Below are positions 16,296 through 24,989 of a DNA stretch of 64,000 nucleotides, piece by piece. Each line of letters starts with the position of its first letter. Position 1 is the first letter of the stretch. The stretch is from Paraburkholderia gardini (GTDB taxonomy: Bacteria > Pseudomonadota > Gammaproteobacteria > Burkholderiales > Burkholderiaceae): contig NZ_CAJQYY010000018.1 in NCBI RefSeq assembly GCF_907164575.1, positions 62,001 to 126,000 on the forward strand, given 5' to 3'. Below the pieces are notes generated by a model that saw nothing but the letters and a program-made list of their open reading frames with translations, did no database searches and had not been told where the DNA came from. A program made the translations under genes and the position numbers.

Positions 16296-17861
16296 ATGAC
16301 GTCACTTTCACTCCTCAATTCGTTGATCGGCGCGACCACCGGCGCGACATCGGGCGGATCGTCGTCCACGTCGGGCGGCAGCACGCCGCCGTTCTCGCAG
16401 ACGCTGCAGCAGAGCATCGACTCGCAGAACAGCGCGGCGAAGGCGCCGGTCAGCCAGCCGTCATCGCAATCGTCCCAGTCATCGCAATCGTCGTCATCGT
16501 CGGGTTCGACGACGGCTTCGGCGGGTTCGTCATCGTCCGCATCGTCTTCGACGTCGGGCGTGCATGACACGTCGACGCCGGCGAATGCATCGAAGGACAG
16601 CAGCACGAGCGCGACCGACGGCAAGCAGGACACGGACAGCACGACGAAGGCCGACGCCTCTTCGACGGACCACCAGACCACGGCGGCCAGCGGGAAGGGC
16701 AAGACCACCGGCGCGGGCACGAAGTCGCACCAGCACGCGGGCGCATCGGACACACCGGCAACGGCCGCCGCCCTGGCGGCAGCAGCCGCTGCGGCAGCGG
16801 CGGACGCGCAGGCACAGGCGAGCGCCGCGATGGACGCAGCGGCGTCGAAAGCTGCCGATGCGCTTCCGGCCGATGGCACTGCTGCGACGACGACTGCTGC
16901 TGCGAGCACGCTGGCGTCGAGCGTGACGACCATTGGCAAGAAGCTCGCATCGCTCGATCCCAAGTCCGTGCAGGACGCATTGCAGGCGGCGCTTTCCGCG
17001 CTGGCCAACGGTCAGGGTGCGATTGCCGCGCCGGCCACGAAGACGGGCGCGGGCGCGGCTGGCAAGGGTTCGGCCACCGACGCCGATGCTGGCACGCGTG
17101 GCGTGGGCAAGGGTCTGGCGGCGGGGGCATCGTTTGCCGGCGGCGGCAAGGGCGCGAAGGGCGAAGGCGCGAAACAGGGTGTGGCGAACGCTGCGACGGC
17201 TGCGACGCCGGACGCGCTGGCGGCGCGCAATGCCGCTGACGCGACGGCGGCTGCGGGCGCGGGGAACGCACAGGACAGCTTTGCCGCGCTGAAGAGTACG
17301 GCTGACGCGGCGAGTGCGGGCCTGGCGGCGACCCAGGCTGCGACGGCCGCTGCGGCTTCGGGCGCGGCGACGCAGACCCTGAATCCGAACGCCGTGGCGG
17401 CGGCGGGCGCCGCGCTGGCGCCGCAGGTTGGGACGCCTGACTGGGAGGACGCGTTGGGGCAGAAGGTGGTGTTCCTGTCGAATGCTCACCAGCAGAGTGC
17501 GGAGCTCACGCTCAACCCGAAAGATCTGGGACCGCTTCAGGTCGTGCTGCAGGTTGCCGATAACCATGCACATGCGTTGTTTGTTTCACAGCACCAGCAG
17601 GTTCGGGAAGCGGTGGAAGCCGCGCTGCCTAAATTGCGCGAGGCGATGGAGCAAGGGGGGATCGGGCTGGGCAGTGCGAGTGTGAGTGATGGGTTCGGGT
17701 TTGCGGGGCAACAGCAGCAGCAGGGGCAAGAGGGTTCTCGTGGGCGTGGCTCGTCCTCTGGTGGTTCTTTTGCCTCCGGCGGTAGTGGCGAGGTTCAGGT
17801 TTCTTCTGTCGCTGCTTCGCCTGTCCGGCGGAGTGTGGGGATTGTGGATACGTTTGTCTGA
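16296..17861 (+). CDS. fliK: FliK, flagellar hook-length control protein (canonical locus)
   Basis: A 521-residue protein in the canonical fliJ-fliK position. Residues 20-350 are very low complexity, rich in Ser, Ala, Thr and Gly, including serine runs coded by repeated tcatcg/tcg codons at about 16455-16560. The C-terminal Flg_hook domain is clear: WEDALGQKVVFLSNAHQQSAELTLNPKDLGPLQVVLQV, near residues 380-420. FliK is secreted during hook growth and triggers the FlhB specificity switch at the right hook length. GC content and codon quality fall in the last 200 bp near the palindromic repeat. A second FliK-like gene lies at 7766-9241. Confidence 0.93.
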   Translation: MTSLSLLNSLIGATTGATSGGSSSTSGGSTPPFSQTLQQSIDSQNSAAKAPVSQPSSQSSQSSQSSSSSGSTTASAGSSSSASSSTSGVHDTSTPANASKDSSTSATDGKQDTDSTTKADASSTDHQTTAASGKGKTTGAGTKSHQHAGASDTPATAAALAAAAAAAAADAQAQASAAMDAAASKAADALPADGTAATTTAAASTLASSVTTIGKKLASLDPKSVQDALQAALSALANGQGAIAAPATKTGAGAAGKGSATDADAGTRGVGKGLAAGASFAGGGKGAKGEGAKQGVANAATAATPDALAARNAADATAAAGAGNAQDSFAALKSTADAASAGLAATQAATAAAASGAATQTLNPNAVAAAGAALAPQVGTPDWEDALGQKVVFLSNAHQQSAELTLNPKDLGPLQVVLQVADNHAHALFVSQHQQVREAVEAALPKLREAMEQGGIGLGSASVSDGFGFAGQQQQQGQEGSRGRGSSSGGSFASGGSGEVQVSSVAASPVRRSVGIVDTFV

Positions 17862-17875
17862 TTTTTTTGTTTTTT

Positions 17876-18537
17876 TCTGGCTTTTTGGCCTTTCCTTGTT
17901 GCTTTGGCCTTTCCTTGAATTCATGTCGGTCTATTGGCGTTGCCCCTGTGCGGGGCGGCACCTACTTTTCTTTGTCCCCCAAGGGGACTTCCTTCGGGGC
18001 GTCTTGCCAAAGAAAAGTAGGCAAAAGAAAGGCGCTTCGACAACTCATTTGCTCAAAGGTGCATCATCCGCCGCGAATGGCGACCCATGAGGTGTCGCCC
18101 TCGCACTTCACCCGGCATCGGTCCCCGCGCGATTCCGTCCCTCGCACAGTAGCGCCCGTGACAAAGCAGTCATTCACCCCACTCCGCACTTCGTACGTCG
18201 CGGTGAGGTCATAAACCGCGCGTACGCGCGCCGCCCGCGATAGCCGGTCGGCGACGCGAAGCGGAGCCGGATGGATGAGCCCTTTGTCACTGAGTGCGCT
18301 GTGCGAGGGACGGTCTCGTGCGCGGACCATTGTTGTGGGGGCTGCGAAGACGACATCTCACGGGGTGCCATTCCCCGGGGATGATGCACCTCGAAAAGAT
18401 GGCATTTCGAAGCGCCTTTCTTTTGCCTACTTTTCTTTGGCAAGGACAAAGAAAAGTAGGTGCCGCCCCGCACAGGGGCAACGCCAATAGACCGACATGA
18501 ACACAAGGAAAGGCCAAAAAGCCAGGGAACAACAAAA
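17876..18537. repeat. 660-bp imperfect palindrome between fliK and fliL
   Basis: The two arms pair almost throughout around a centre near 18210-18224. Paired segments include 17921-17940 with 18481-18500 (20 of 20 bases), 18031-18040 with 18407-18416, 18058-18069 with 18379-18390, and 18136-18149 with 18299-18312. The 13-mer CTACTTTTCTTTG or its complement occurs four times, at 17962, 18008, 18427 and 18447, forming a nested hairpin in each arm. GCCCC-TGTGC-GGGGC hairpins lie at 17942-17956 and, mirrored, in the right arm. I see no credible gene inside. I recall similar CTACTTTTCTTTG palindromes as dispersed repeats in Burkholderia-group genomes, but cannot verify this here. It probably also ends fliFGHIJK transcription. 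Confidence 0.88.
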
Positions 18538-18585
18538 AAACCTATACAGAAGAAAACCAGAAAAAGCCCGAACGGGCAAACTCCC

Positions 18586-18646
18586 GAGCTAACCCCGATT
18601 CCCCCTTCTTTTCGACCCATCGCAAGCCTGGAAGAAACCCGAAAAT
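18586..18646 (+). promoter_or_regulatory. Candidate weak FlhDC-like promoter of fliL
   Basis: GAGCTAA (18586-18592) and TTTTCGACCCAT (18609-18620) resemble the half-sites before fliF, flgB, flhF and flhB. A -10-like GAAAAT (18641-18646) follows TTTTCG after 26 bp, the spacing seen at flgB. The fliL ATG is at 18680. It is the poorest match of the set. It is worth noting because the palindrome upstream should separate fliL from fliK. Confidence 0.4.
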
Positions 18647-18679
18647 CCAACCTACAGTATTGAGGCTATCCGAAACCCC

Positions 18680-19180
18680 ATGGCAACCACGACCGCAAAC
18701 CAGCAAGCTATCGCACCGTCCTCCAAGGGAACGATAAAACGCATTCTCGTGATCCTGCTGATCGTACTGGTCGCGGCTGGCGCCGCCGGTGCGGGCACCT
18801 GGTTCTTCATGTCGAAACGCGCCCCGGCCGCCGCATCGTCGGCAATGCCGGCCCCGGCGCCCATTCCCGTGTTCTTCCCGCTCGAACCGCTCACCGTGAA
18901 CCTGCAGTCGGATGACGGCCAGCAACACTTCCTGCGCATCGGCCTCACGCTCAAGCTCACCGACCAGGCCACCCAGGAACACCTCACCCAGCACATGCCG
19001 GAAATCCGCAGCCGCGTTCTCCTCGCACTGTCGAACAAACATCCGGAAGAACTCCAAACCCTCGACGGAAAACACGCACTCGCGAAAGAACTCGCAGCGC
19101 TCATCGAACAGCCAACCGATACCGGCGGCCAGCCGGCCCACGTCTCCGACGTGCTGTTCACCGAATTCGTCGTGCAGTAA
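18680..19180 (+). CDS. fliL: FliL, flagellar basal-body-associated protein
   Basis: A 166-residue inner-membrane protein. One membrane helix (ILVILLIVLVAAGAAGAGTWFFM) spans about residues 18-40. A periplasmic domain follows, with PLEPLTVNLQSDDGQQHFLRIGLTLKL and a C-terminal VSDVLFTEFVVQ, both typical of FliL. FliL surrounds the stator units and supports torque. It starts the fliLMNOPQR block after the large palindrome. The ribosome-binding site is weak. Confidence 0.94.
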   Translation: MATTTANQQAIAPSSKGTIKRILVILLIVLVAAGAAGAGTWFFMSKRAPAAASSAMPAPAPIPVFFPLEPLTVNLQSDDGQQHFLRIGLTLKLTDQATQEHLTQHMPEIRSRVLLALSNKHPEELQTLDGKHALAKELAALIEQPTDTGGQPAHVSDVLFTEFVVQ

Positions 19181-19234
19181 CGCAGTGCCGCGTAACTGCC
19201 AACAATAACCGTCACGGGACGCACGAGGAACAGG

Positions 19235-20233
19235 ATGGGCCACGAAGAGTTCATGTCCCAGGAGGAGGTCGATGCCCTCCTCAAGGGCGTCACCGGCGAA
19301 TCCGACACGGAATCCGATTCCACGGACCGTACCGGCGTTCGCCCGTACAACATCGCCACGCAGGAACGTATCGTTCGCGGCCGGATGCCCGGTCTCGAAA
19401 TCATCAATGACCGTTTCGCGCGCCTCCTGCGCATCGGCATTTTCAACTTCATGCGACGCACGGCGGAAATCTCCGTCGGCCCGGTGAAGGTCCAGAAGTA
19501 CAGCGAATTCACCCGCAATCTGCCGATCCCGACGAACCTGAACCTCGTCCACGTGAAGCCGCTGCGCGGCACGTCGCTGTTCGTGTTCGATCCGAATCTG
19601 GTGTTCTTCGTCGTCGACAACCTGTTCGGCGGCGATGGCCGCTTCCATACACGCGTCGAAGGCCGCGATTTCACGGCCACCGAACAGCGCATCATCGGCA
19701 AGCTGCTGAACCTCGTGTTCGAGCACTACACGGCTTCGTGGAAGAACGTGCGCCCGCTGCAGTTCGAATTCGTGCGCTCGGAAATGCACACGCAGTTCGC
19801 CAACGTCGCCACGCCGAACGAAATCGTCATCGTCACGCAGTTCTCGATCGAGTTCGGCTCGACCGGCGGCACGCTGCACATCTGCATGCCGTACTCGATG
19901 ATCGAACCGATCCGCGACACGCTGTCGTCGCCGATCCAGGGCGAAGCGATGGACATCGACCGCCGCTGGGTACGCGTGCTCTCGCAACAGGTGCAAACGG
20001 CCGAAGTGGAACTGACGGCGGATCTCGCCAGCATGCCCGTGACGTTCCAGCAGATCCTGAACATGCGCAAGGGCGACGTGCTGCCGGTCAACATCCCCGA
20101 GACCCTCACGGCGAAAGTGGATGGCGTACCGGTGATGGAATGCGGCTACGGAATTTTCAATGGTCAGTACGCGTTGCGGGTCCAGAAAATGATCAGCGCA
20201 GCCGACACGATGAAGGAAGGTGGATATGAGTGA
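19235..20233 (+). CDS. fliM: FliM, flagellar motor switch protein
   Basis: A 332-residue switch protein. The N-terminal MSQEEVDALLKGV is the conserved CheY-P binding segment (residues 7-19). The middle domain has the switch motif NLVFEHYTASW near residue 159, and a SpoA-like C-terminal domain follows. FliM forms most of the C-ring wall with FliN. GAGGAACAGG precedes the ATG. It overlaps fliN by 8 bp. Confidence 0.96.
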   Translation: MGHEEFMSQEEVDALLKGVTGESDTESDSTDRTGVRPYNIATQERIVRGRMPGLEIINDRFARLLRIGIFNFMRRTAEISVGPVKVQKYSEFTRNLPIPTNLNLVHVKPLRGTSLFVFDPNLVFFVVDNLFGGDGRFHTRVEGRDFTATEQRIIGKLLNLVFEHYTASWKNVRPLQFEFVRSEMHTQFANVATPNEIVIVTQFSIEFGSTGGTLHICMPYSMIEPIRDTLSSPIQGEAMDIDRRWVRVLSQQVQTAEVELTADLASMPVTFQQILNMRKGDVLPVNIPETLTAKVDGVPVMECGYGIFNGQYALRVQKMISAADTMKEGGYE

Positions 20234-20702
20234 GCTGAACCCCACGCCGGAGAGCGAGCTGCCCGTCGGCGAGCCGCAACTGGCCGCAGCAGCAGCCGCG
20301 GCCGCCACAACCGAAGAAGACGATATCGCAATGGATGACTGGGCAAGCGCGCTCGCCGAGCAGAACAGCAACCCGGAACCGGAACCGGCCGCAGCAGGCG
20401 TGTTCCAGCCGCTGTCGAAAGTAGAACCGACGACGACGCGTAACGACATCGACATGATTCTGGACATCCCCGTCCAGATGACTGTCGAGCTCGGCCGCAC
20501 GAAAATCGCGATCCGCAACCTGCTGCAACTCGCGCAGGGCTCGGTCGTGGAACTCGACGGCCTCGCCGGCGAACCGATGGACGTGCTCGTCAACGGTTGC
20601 CTGATCGCGCAGGGCGAAGTGGTCGTCGTGAACGACAAGTTCGGGATCCGTCTGACGGACATCATCACGCCGTCCGAGCGTATCCGGAAGCTGAACCGAT
20701 GA
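20226..20702 (+). CDS. fliN: FliN, flagellar motor switch protein
   Basis: A 158-residue protein. ATG 20226 is preferred to GTG 20220 because AAGGAAGG sits 5 bases upstream. An acidic, Ala-rich N-terminal half (residues 1-70) is followed by the SpoA domain: DIDMILDIPVQMTVELGRTKIAIRNLLQLAQGSVVELDGLAGEPMDVLVNG, ending with RIRKLNR. FliN forms the base of the C-ring and docks FliH. It overlaps fliM by 8 bp and fliO by ATGA. Confidence 0.96.
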   Translation: MSELNPTPESELPVGEPQLAAAAAAAATTEEDDIAMDDWASALAEQNSNPEPEPAAAGVFQPLSKVEPTTTRNDIDMILDIPVQMTVELGRTKIAIRNLLQLAQGSVVELDGLAGEPMDVLVNGCLIAQGEVVVVNDKFGIRLTDIITPSERIRKLNR

Positions 20703-21289
20703 AACGCCTCACCCGCCGGGCTGCGTTCGCAATGGGCGGCTTGCCGCTCGCCGCGCGCGCCCGGTTCGCCTCGCTGATGGCAGCCTGCGTCGCTGCCGGC
20801 GCCTGGATAGCGCTGCCGGCTCACGCCGCCGACATGAACGCGGTCAACAACGCCGCGAAAATCGCGTCGGGCGTGGGTGCGGGAACGGCCGTGCCGTCGC
20901 TCGGCGTCGGTGCGGTGCTGCAGACGGTCGTCGGCCTGGCGGTGGTGATCGGACTGGTATTCGGCTGTGCGTGGCTCGCGCGCCGCCTCGGCCTGCAACC
21001 GTCGCAACGCGGCGGTCTCGTGAAGACGATCGGCGGCGTATCGCTCGGCGGCAAGGAGCGTGTCGCGGTCGTCGAAATCGGCGATACGTGGCTCGTGCTC
21101 GGCACGGCGCCTGGCAACGTCCGGCTGCTGCACACCATGCCGGCAGGTTCGGCTGAGGCCGGTTTCGTGACGCCCGGCGCACCCGCTGCGTCCGGCACCC
21201 TCCCCGGCTCCTTCGGACAACGCTTTCGCGACGCGCTGAAACAGGAAGCAGGCAAACGTTTCCAGCGAAGCGTCAGCGGAGAACAGTAA
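20699..21289 (+). CDS. fliO: FliO, export gate assembly protein
   Basis: A 196-residue protein from ATG 20699, inside the fliN stop. A cleavable or first membrane segment (LMAACVAAGAWIALPAHA) spans about residues 27-44. The main membrane helix (VVGLAVVIGLVFGCAWLARRLG) is near residues 77-98, followed by the compact cytoplasmic domain VGGVSLGGKERVAVVEIGDTWLVLGTAPGNVRLLH typical of FliO. FliO helps FliP assemble into the gate. Its TAA directly abuts the fliP ATG. Confidence 0.92.
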   Translation: MKRLTRRAAFAMGGLPLAARARFASLMAACVAAGAWIALPAHAADMNAVNNAAKIASGVGAGTAVPSLGVGAVLQTVVGLAVVIGLVFGCAWLARRLGLQPSQRGGLVKTIGGVSLGGKERVAVVEIGDTWLVLGTAPGNVRLLHTMPAGSAEAGFVTPGAPAASGTLPGSFGQRFRDALKQEAGKRFQRSVSGEQ

Positions 21290-22117
21290 ATGCAGTTCAA
21301 TCATCGTGAAGCGCAGGACGTCTGCGCGCCGACCCGCCACGTCCCGACAAAGACCCGAACCGTGCTGAAGCGCATCGCCACGCTCGCACTGCCGGCCTTG
21401 CTGCTGACGCTGCCGGCGCTCTCGTTCGCGCAGACAGCCGGGCTGCCCGCCTTCAACACGAGCCCCGGCCCGAACGGCGGCACGACGTACTCGCTGAGCG
21501 TGCAGACAATGCTGCTGCTCACGATGCTGACGTTCCTGCCGGCGATGGTGCTGATGATGACGAGCTTCACGCGCATCATCATCGTGCTCTCGCTGCTGCG
21601 CCAGGCGCTCGGCACGAACTCGACGCCGCCCAACCAGGTGCTGGTCGGCCTCGCGCTCTTCCTGACGCTCTTCATCATGTCGCCGGTGCTCGACAAGGCC
21701 TACACCGACGGCTACAAGCCGTTCGCCGACGGCACGATACAGATGGATCAGGCCGTGGCGCGCGGCGTGCTGCCGTTCAAGACGTTCATGCTGCGCCAGA
21801 CCCGCGAAGGCGATCTCGCGCTCTTCGCGCGAATTTCTCACGCCCCGCCGATGCAGGGACCGGAAGACGTGCCGCTGTCGCTGCTGGTGCCGTCGTTCAT
21901 CACGAGCGAGCTGAAAACCGGCTTCCAGATCGGCTTCACGATCTTCATTCCGTTTCTCATCATCGATATGGTGGTGGCGAGCGTGCTGATGTCGATGGGC
22001 ATGATGATGATCTCGCCCGCGACGATCTCACTGCCGTTCAAGCTGATGCTGTTCGTGCTCGTCGACGGCTGGCAGTTGCTGCTCGGCTCGCTCGCGCAGA
22101 GCTTCATCGGAACGTGA
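21290..22117 (+). CDS. fliP: FliP, export gate protein
   Basis: A 275-residue export gate component. A signal-like segment ([19 protein letters not shown]) ends near residue 48. Conserved FliP stretches follow: [36 protein letters not shown], and [32 protein letters not shown], then [18 protein letters not shown]. FliP5-FliQ4-FliR1 forms the secretion channel. ATG 21290 leaves a 24-residue polar leader before a GTG at 21362 that could be the true start; neither has a strong ribosome-binding site. Confidence 0.96.
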   Translation: MQFNHREAQDVCAPTRHVPTKTRTVLKRIATLALPALLLTLPALSFAQTAGLPAFNTSPGPNGGTTYSLSVQTMLLLTMLTFLPAMVLMMTSFTRIIIVLSLLRQALGTNSTPPNQVLVGLALFLTLFIMSPVLDKAYTDGYKPFADGTIQMDQAVARGVLPFKTFMLRQTREGDLALFARISHAPPMQGPEDVPLSLLVPSFITSELKTGFQIGFTIFIPFLIIDMVVASVLMSMGMMMISPATISLPFKLMLFVLVDGWQLLLGSLAQSFIGT

Positions 22118-22142
22118 ACGGCGCACAGGAAGGAGACCGGCC

Positions 22143-22412
22143 ATGACGCCAGAAACAGTCACCACGCTCGCCCACCAGGCGATGTACGTTTCGATGGTGC
22201 TGGCCGCGCCGCTGCTGCTCGTCGCACTCGTCGTCGGGCTGCTCGTCAGCCTGTTCCAGGCCGCGACGCAGATCAATGAAACCACGCTGTCGTTCATCCC
22301 GAAGCTGATCGCGATTCTCATCACGCTCGTCATCGCCGGCCCGTGGATGCTCACGACGATGCTCGACTACATGCGTCACATGTTCACGAGCATTCCGTCG
22401 CTCGCCAGCTGA
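22143..22412 (+). CDS. fliQ: FliQ, export gate protein
   Basis: An 89-residue protein with two membrane hairpin helices. MTPETVTTLAHQAMYVSMVLAAPLLLVALVVGLLVSLFQAATQINE and LSFIPKLIAILITLVIAGPWM are characteristic of FliQ. AAGGAGA lies just before the ATG. FliQ packs around FliP and FliR in the export gate. Confidence 0.97.
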   Translation: MTPETVTTLAHQAMYVSMVLAAPLLLVALVVGLLVSLFQAATQINETTLSFIPKLIAILITLVIAGPWMLTTMLDYMRHMFTSIPSLAS

Positions 22413-22437
22413 CCGCTTTCCGGCTACACGTCCCGCC

Positions 22438-23220
22438 ATGTTCTCCGTCACCTACGCGCAGCTGAACACCTGGCTTACCGCGTTCCTCTGGCCGTTCGTG
22501 CGGATTCTCGCGCTCGTGGCGGTTGCGCCCGCGTTCGGCGACACGTCTGTACCCGTGCGCGTGAAAGTGAGTCTCGCCGCCTTCGTCACGCTCATCGTCG
22601 CGCCGACGCTCGGTGCGCTGCCGCAGGCCACGGTGTTTTCGGCCGAAGGCGTGTGGATCATCGTCAACCAGTTCCTGATCGGCATTGCGCTCGGCTTCAC
22701 GATGCAGATCGTGTTCGCCGCTATCGAGGCAACCGGCGACATCATCGGTCTCAGCATGGGTCTCGGCTTCGCGACGTTCTTCGACGTGCATGCGAGCGGC
22801 TCGAGCGCGGTGCTGTCGCGCTTCATGTGGACGATCGCGATGCTGACGTTCCTCGCGTTCGACGGCCATCTGCAGATGCTGAGCGCGCTCATTGCGACGT
22901 TCCAGTCGATTCCGGTTTCGGCGAACATGCTGGGAGCGAACGGCTGGCGCGTGCTGGCCGCCTACGGCAGCACGGTGCTGACTTCGGGATTGCTGCTGGC
23001 GATGCCGGTCGTGACGGCACTGTTGATCACCAACCTGGCGCTCGGTATTCTCAACCGCGCGGCGCCGCAGATCGGCGTGTTCCAGGTCGGCCTGCCGCTG
23101 ACGATGCTGGTCGGCCTGCTGCTCGTGCAGCTCATGCTGCCGAACATGATTCCGTATTTTTCGCGGCTTTTCGACAGTGGTATCGAAGAGATGGGACGCG
23201 TGGCGGCGGGATTTAGATAG
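22438..23220 (+). CDS. fliR: FliR, export gate protein
   Basis: A 260-residue multi-pass membrane protein and last gene of fliLMNOPQR. Landmarks are FVRILALVAVAPAFGDTSVPVRVKVSLA near the N-terminus, EATGDIIGLSMGLGFATFFDV near residue 98 and APQIGVFQVGLPLTMLVGLLLV near the C-terminus. FliR contributes one FliP-like and one FliQ-like unit to the gate. It is convergent with an alpha/beta hydrolase gene, and I see no clear terminator hairpin in the 81-bp gap. Confidence 0.96.
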   Translation: MFSVTYAQLNTWLTAFLWPFVRILALVAVAPAFGDTSVPVRVKVSLAAFVTLIVAPTLGALPQATVFSAEGVWIIVNQFLIGIALGFTMQIVFAAIEATGDIIGLSMGLGFATFFDVHASGSSAVLSRFMWTIAMLTFLAFDGHLQMLSALIATFQSIPVSANMLGANGWRVLAAYGSTVLTSGLLLAMPVVTALLITNLALGILNRAAPQIGVFQVGLPLTMLVGLLLVQLMLPNMIPYFSRLFDSGIEEMGRVAAGFR

Positions 23221-23301
23221 CGGCCGCGCGTTGCGCATGCGACCTTTTGCGGCGATTTGACCTCCGGTCTTCTTGCATCAAACCGGCGCCGTATCCTTGC
23301 G

Positions 23302-24117
23302 TTACGCTGCGCGGGCCCGTTCCAGCAACCTGCGCGAAAACCGGCTCGGCGCCTGCGCCGGCAGACCGAGAAACTTCAGCACCGTCTGCTCGACGAGATG
23401 ACTGTCGTTGTCGATACAGATCATGTGATAGCTGTTCTCCAGCACCACGGTACGCGCGTCGGCGATCCTGCTTTCGAGGAACGTCGCCGAACGCAGGCTC
23501 GTGAGCTCATCCGCGCGCGCGTGAGCGATGACCGTCGGGCACGCAATGCGGTCGGCGCAACGCTTGACCCGCCGACGCAACCGGTCGACCTGCCTCACCG
23601 ACGCGAGCGGCACCCATCGATAGTGAAGATTGTGCCCGCGCTCCATCCGCGACCGGACGATCCCACGCATTAGCGGATTCTTGATGCCGAACGGCTCCGC
23701 TTCACGCACTTTCATCCGGCGCGCGAGCCCGGGGATGCGATAGAGCAGATGGCGTATCGCGCCGTACCAGGGAACCTTCCATCCATCGATATGAACGGGC
23801 GGCGAGAGCAGCACCAGACGGCCCTTCGTATGCGCGACGGCGTCGCACAGCGCAATGCTCACCAACGCGCCCATGCACATGCCGATGATGTGAAACTCGT
23901 CGTATTGCGCGGCGAGTTCTTTGTATCGTGCAAGCGCGGCGGCGAGCCAGTCTTCGGCACGAATCGTCGCGAGACGTTCGGGCGTGTCGCCGTGGCCCGG
24001 CAGCAGGATCGCATGTGCGTCGATCCCGGCTTTGCCGAGCATCTTTTTCAAACCGCCGAGATCGTATTCAGTGCCGCCGAGGCCGTGTATCAGCAGCGCC
24101 CCTGTTTTCGTCGTCAT
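23302..24117 (-). CDS. Alpha/beta hydrolase with a cysteine at the nucleophile elbow
   Basis: A 271-residue alpha/beta hydrolase of the carboxylesterase/monoacylglycerol-lipase shape. The oxyanion-hole motif HGLGG is at residues 11-15 and LLPGHGDTPE at about 38-47. The nucleophile elbow reads GMCMG with C81 (codon TGC) where most relatives have Ser. The acid is probably the Asp in HARADELTS, and the His is in NSYHMICID near residue 245. Dienelactone hydrolases use such a Cys, but the rest of this protein is not dienelactone-hydrolase-like. It lies alone between fliR and the fimbrial operon; the substrate is unknown. Confidence 0.82.
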   Translation of the reverse strand: MTTKTGALLIHGLGGTEYDLGGLKKMLGKAGIDAHAILLPGHGDTPERLATIRAEDWLAAALARYKELAAQYDEFHIIGMCMGALVSIALCDAVAHTKGRLVLLSPPVHIDGWKVPWYGAIRHLLYRIPGLARRMKVREAEPFGIKNPLMRGIVRSRMERGHNLHYRWVPLASVRQVDRLRRRVKRCADRIACPTVIAHARADELTSLRSATFLESRIADARTVVLENSYHMICIDNDSHLVEQTVLKFLGLPAQAPSRFSRRLLERARAA

Positions 24118-24317
24118 GACATGCTCTTGCGATCAGAAGGGGTAACGAAGAGCGGATCACGCCGCACGCTGATGAAGCGGCAACGGAAATCCACGATGGG
24201 CAGTACGGCAGGCATAAAGCGGACTTCTTTCATGGTTAGCAGGACTGTTCGACGCACGCCCGCGACTGCCTGTTAAGCGCATCCGGAAACGGCGTCGCGG
24301 GTTTAGATGAAACAGAA

Positions 24318-24344
24318 ACGCCGGCGCACAAAAGCCGCCGGCGT
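24318..24344 (-). terminator. Hairpin terminator after the fimbrial operon
   Basis: ACGCCGGC (24318-24325) pairs with GCCGGCGT (24337-24344), and on the minus strand the stem is followed by a short T-rich stretch. It lies 20 bp past the stop of the last fimbrial gene. The rest of the gap back to the hydrolase start (24118-24317) shows no gene. Confidence 0.65.
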
Positions 24345-24364
24345 AAGGATCAACAGCGCGACAG

Positions 24365-24961
24365 TTACTGAGTAATGAGCTGGAACGTCCCGTTCGTTTC
24401 GAGGTTCGTGCGGCCAGCCACCTTCGCGTTGGCGGCAGGCACACGCGGATCAACTTCGACCTGCGCGGAGAAACTCGTCCCCTTCGCGGGCCGGCCGTCG
24501 ACGACCGGCACGATCACCTGACCCGGCGCAAACTGCGCGACAGCCGCGGGGCTCGCCGGCAGCATGCCCACGCCGGCGGCGCTACCGATCATCGCGGGCC
24601 GACCGTCGACCTGCGCATTCGCCATCCTCACCGCGACGGTGCCACCGTTGCCGAAGCTGTAGTCCGCACCGTTAGCGCCGCTGCGGAAAGCCACCGACAT
24701 CGTCACCGGCATCCGGCAGTTCACGTTCAGCGTCAGCTGACGCTTGCCGAGACTCAGCGTCGGAGCCTGCGGGTTGTCGCCCTGAAGCTGGTAGCGGGTG
24801 AACACGCCATAGTCGACCGAGCTTTCGTTCACGGTCATCTGGCATTCGCCCGGACCTTGCGCCTGTGCGGCGGTACACGCGCCCATCGCAAGCAAAGCGG
24901 CGGCTGTAACGTGCATCACGGCATTGCCCAGCACGCGCATCGGATAAAGTTTGATTTTCAT
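24365..24961 (-). CDS. Putative fimbrial subunit or minor adhesin of the chaperone-usher operon
   Basis: A 198-residue secreted protein from ATG 24961, with CAGGAGA upstream. A signal peptide (about residues 1-35, ending AAQAQ) is followed by a pilin-like beta domain: GECQMTVNESSVDYG then LTLNVNCRMPVTMSVAF, with two Cys placed as in pilin disulfides. It ends FQLITQ, a possible donor strand. It is third in the operon after chaperone and usher, 28 bp past the usher stop. It is probably an adhesin or subunit delivered by that pair. I cannot assign a named family. Confidence 0.72.
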   Translation of the reverse strand: MKIKLYPMRVLGNAVMHVTAAALLAMGACTAAQAQGPGECQMTVNESSVDYGVFTRYQLQGDNPQAPTLSLGKRQLTLNVNCRMPVTMSVAFRSGANGADYSFGNGGTVAVRMANAQVDGRPAMIGSAAGVGMLPASPAAVAQFAPGQVIVPVVDGRPAKGTSFSAQVEVDPRVPAANAKVAGRTNLETNGTFQLITQ

Positions 24962-24989
24962 GACGTTTCTCCTGTGTGAAGGCGCGGCC

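Noticed and set aside
16440-16560. Repeated tcatcg/tcgtc units, considered as a tandem repeat or CRISPR-like array
   Set aside because: The repeats encode an in-frame serine-rich segment of FliK; there are no regular spacers. No CRISPR array is seen anywhere in the window.
18174-18650. Minus-strand frame of 158 residues inside the fliK-fliL palindrome
   Set aside because: It lies within inverted-repeat DNA, and the same peptide fragments (such as SIGVAPVRGGTYFS) are encoded by the other arm on the plus strand, so it is repeat-derived and not a gene.
18542-21841. Long minus-strand open frame (over 1000 residues) across fliL-fliP
   Set aside because: It is antisense to five well-supported overlapping fli genes and its translation is His/Arg/Ala-rich, as expected of a GC-rich antisense shadow.
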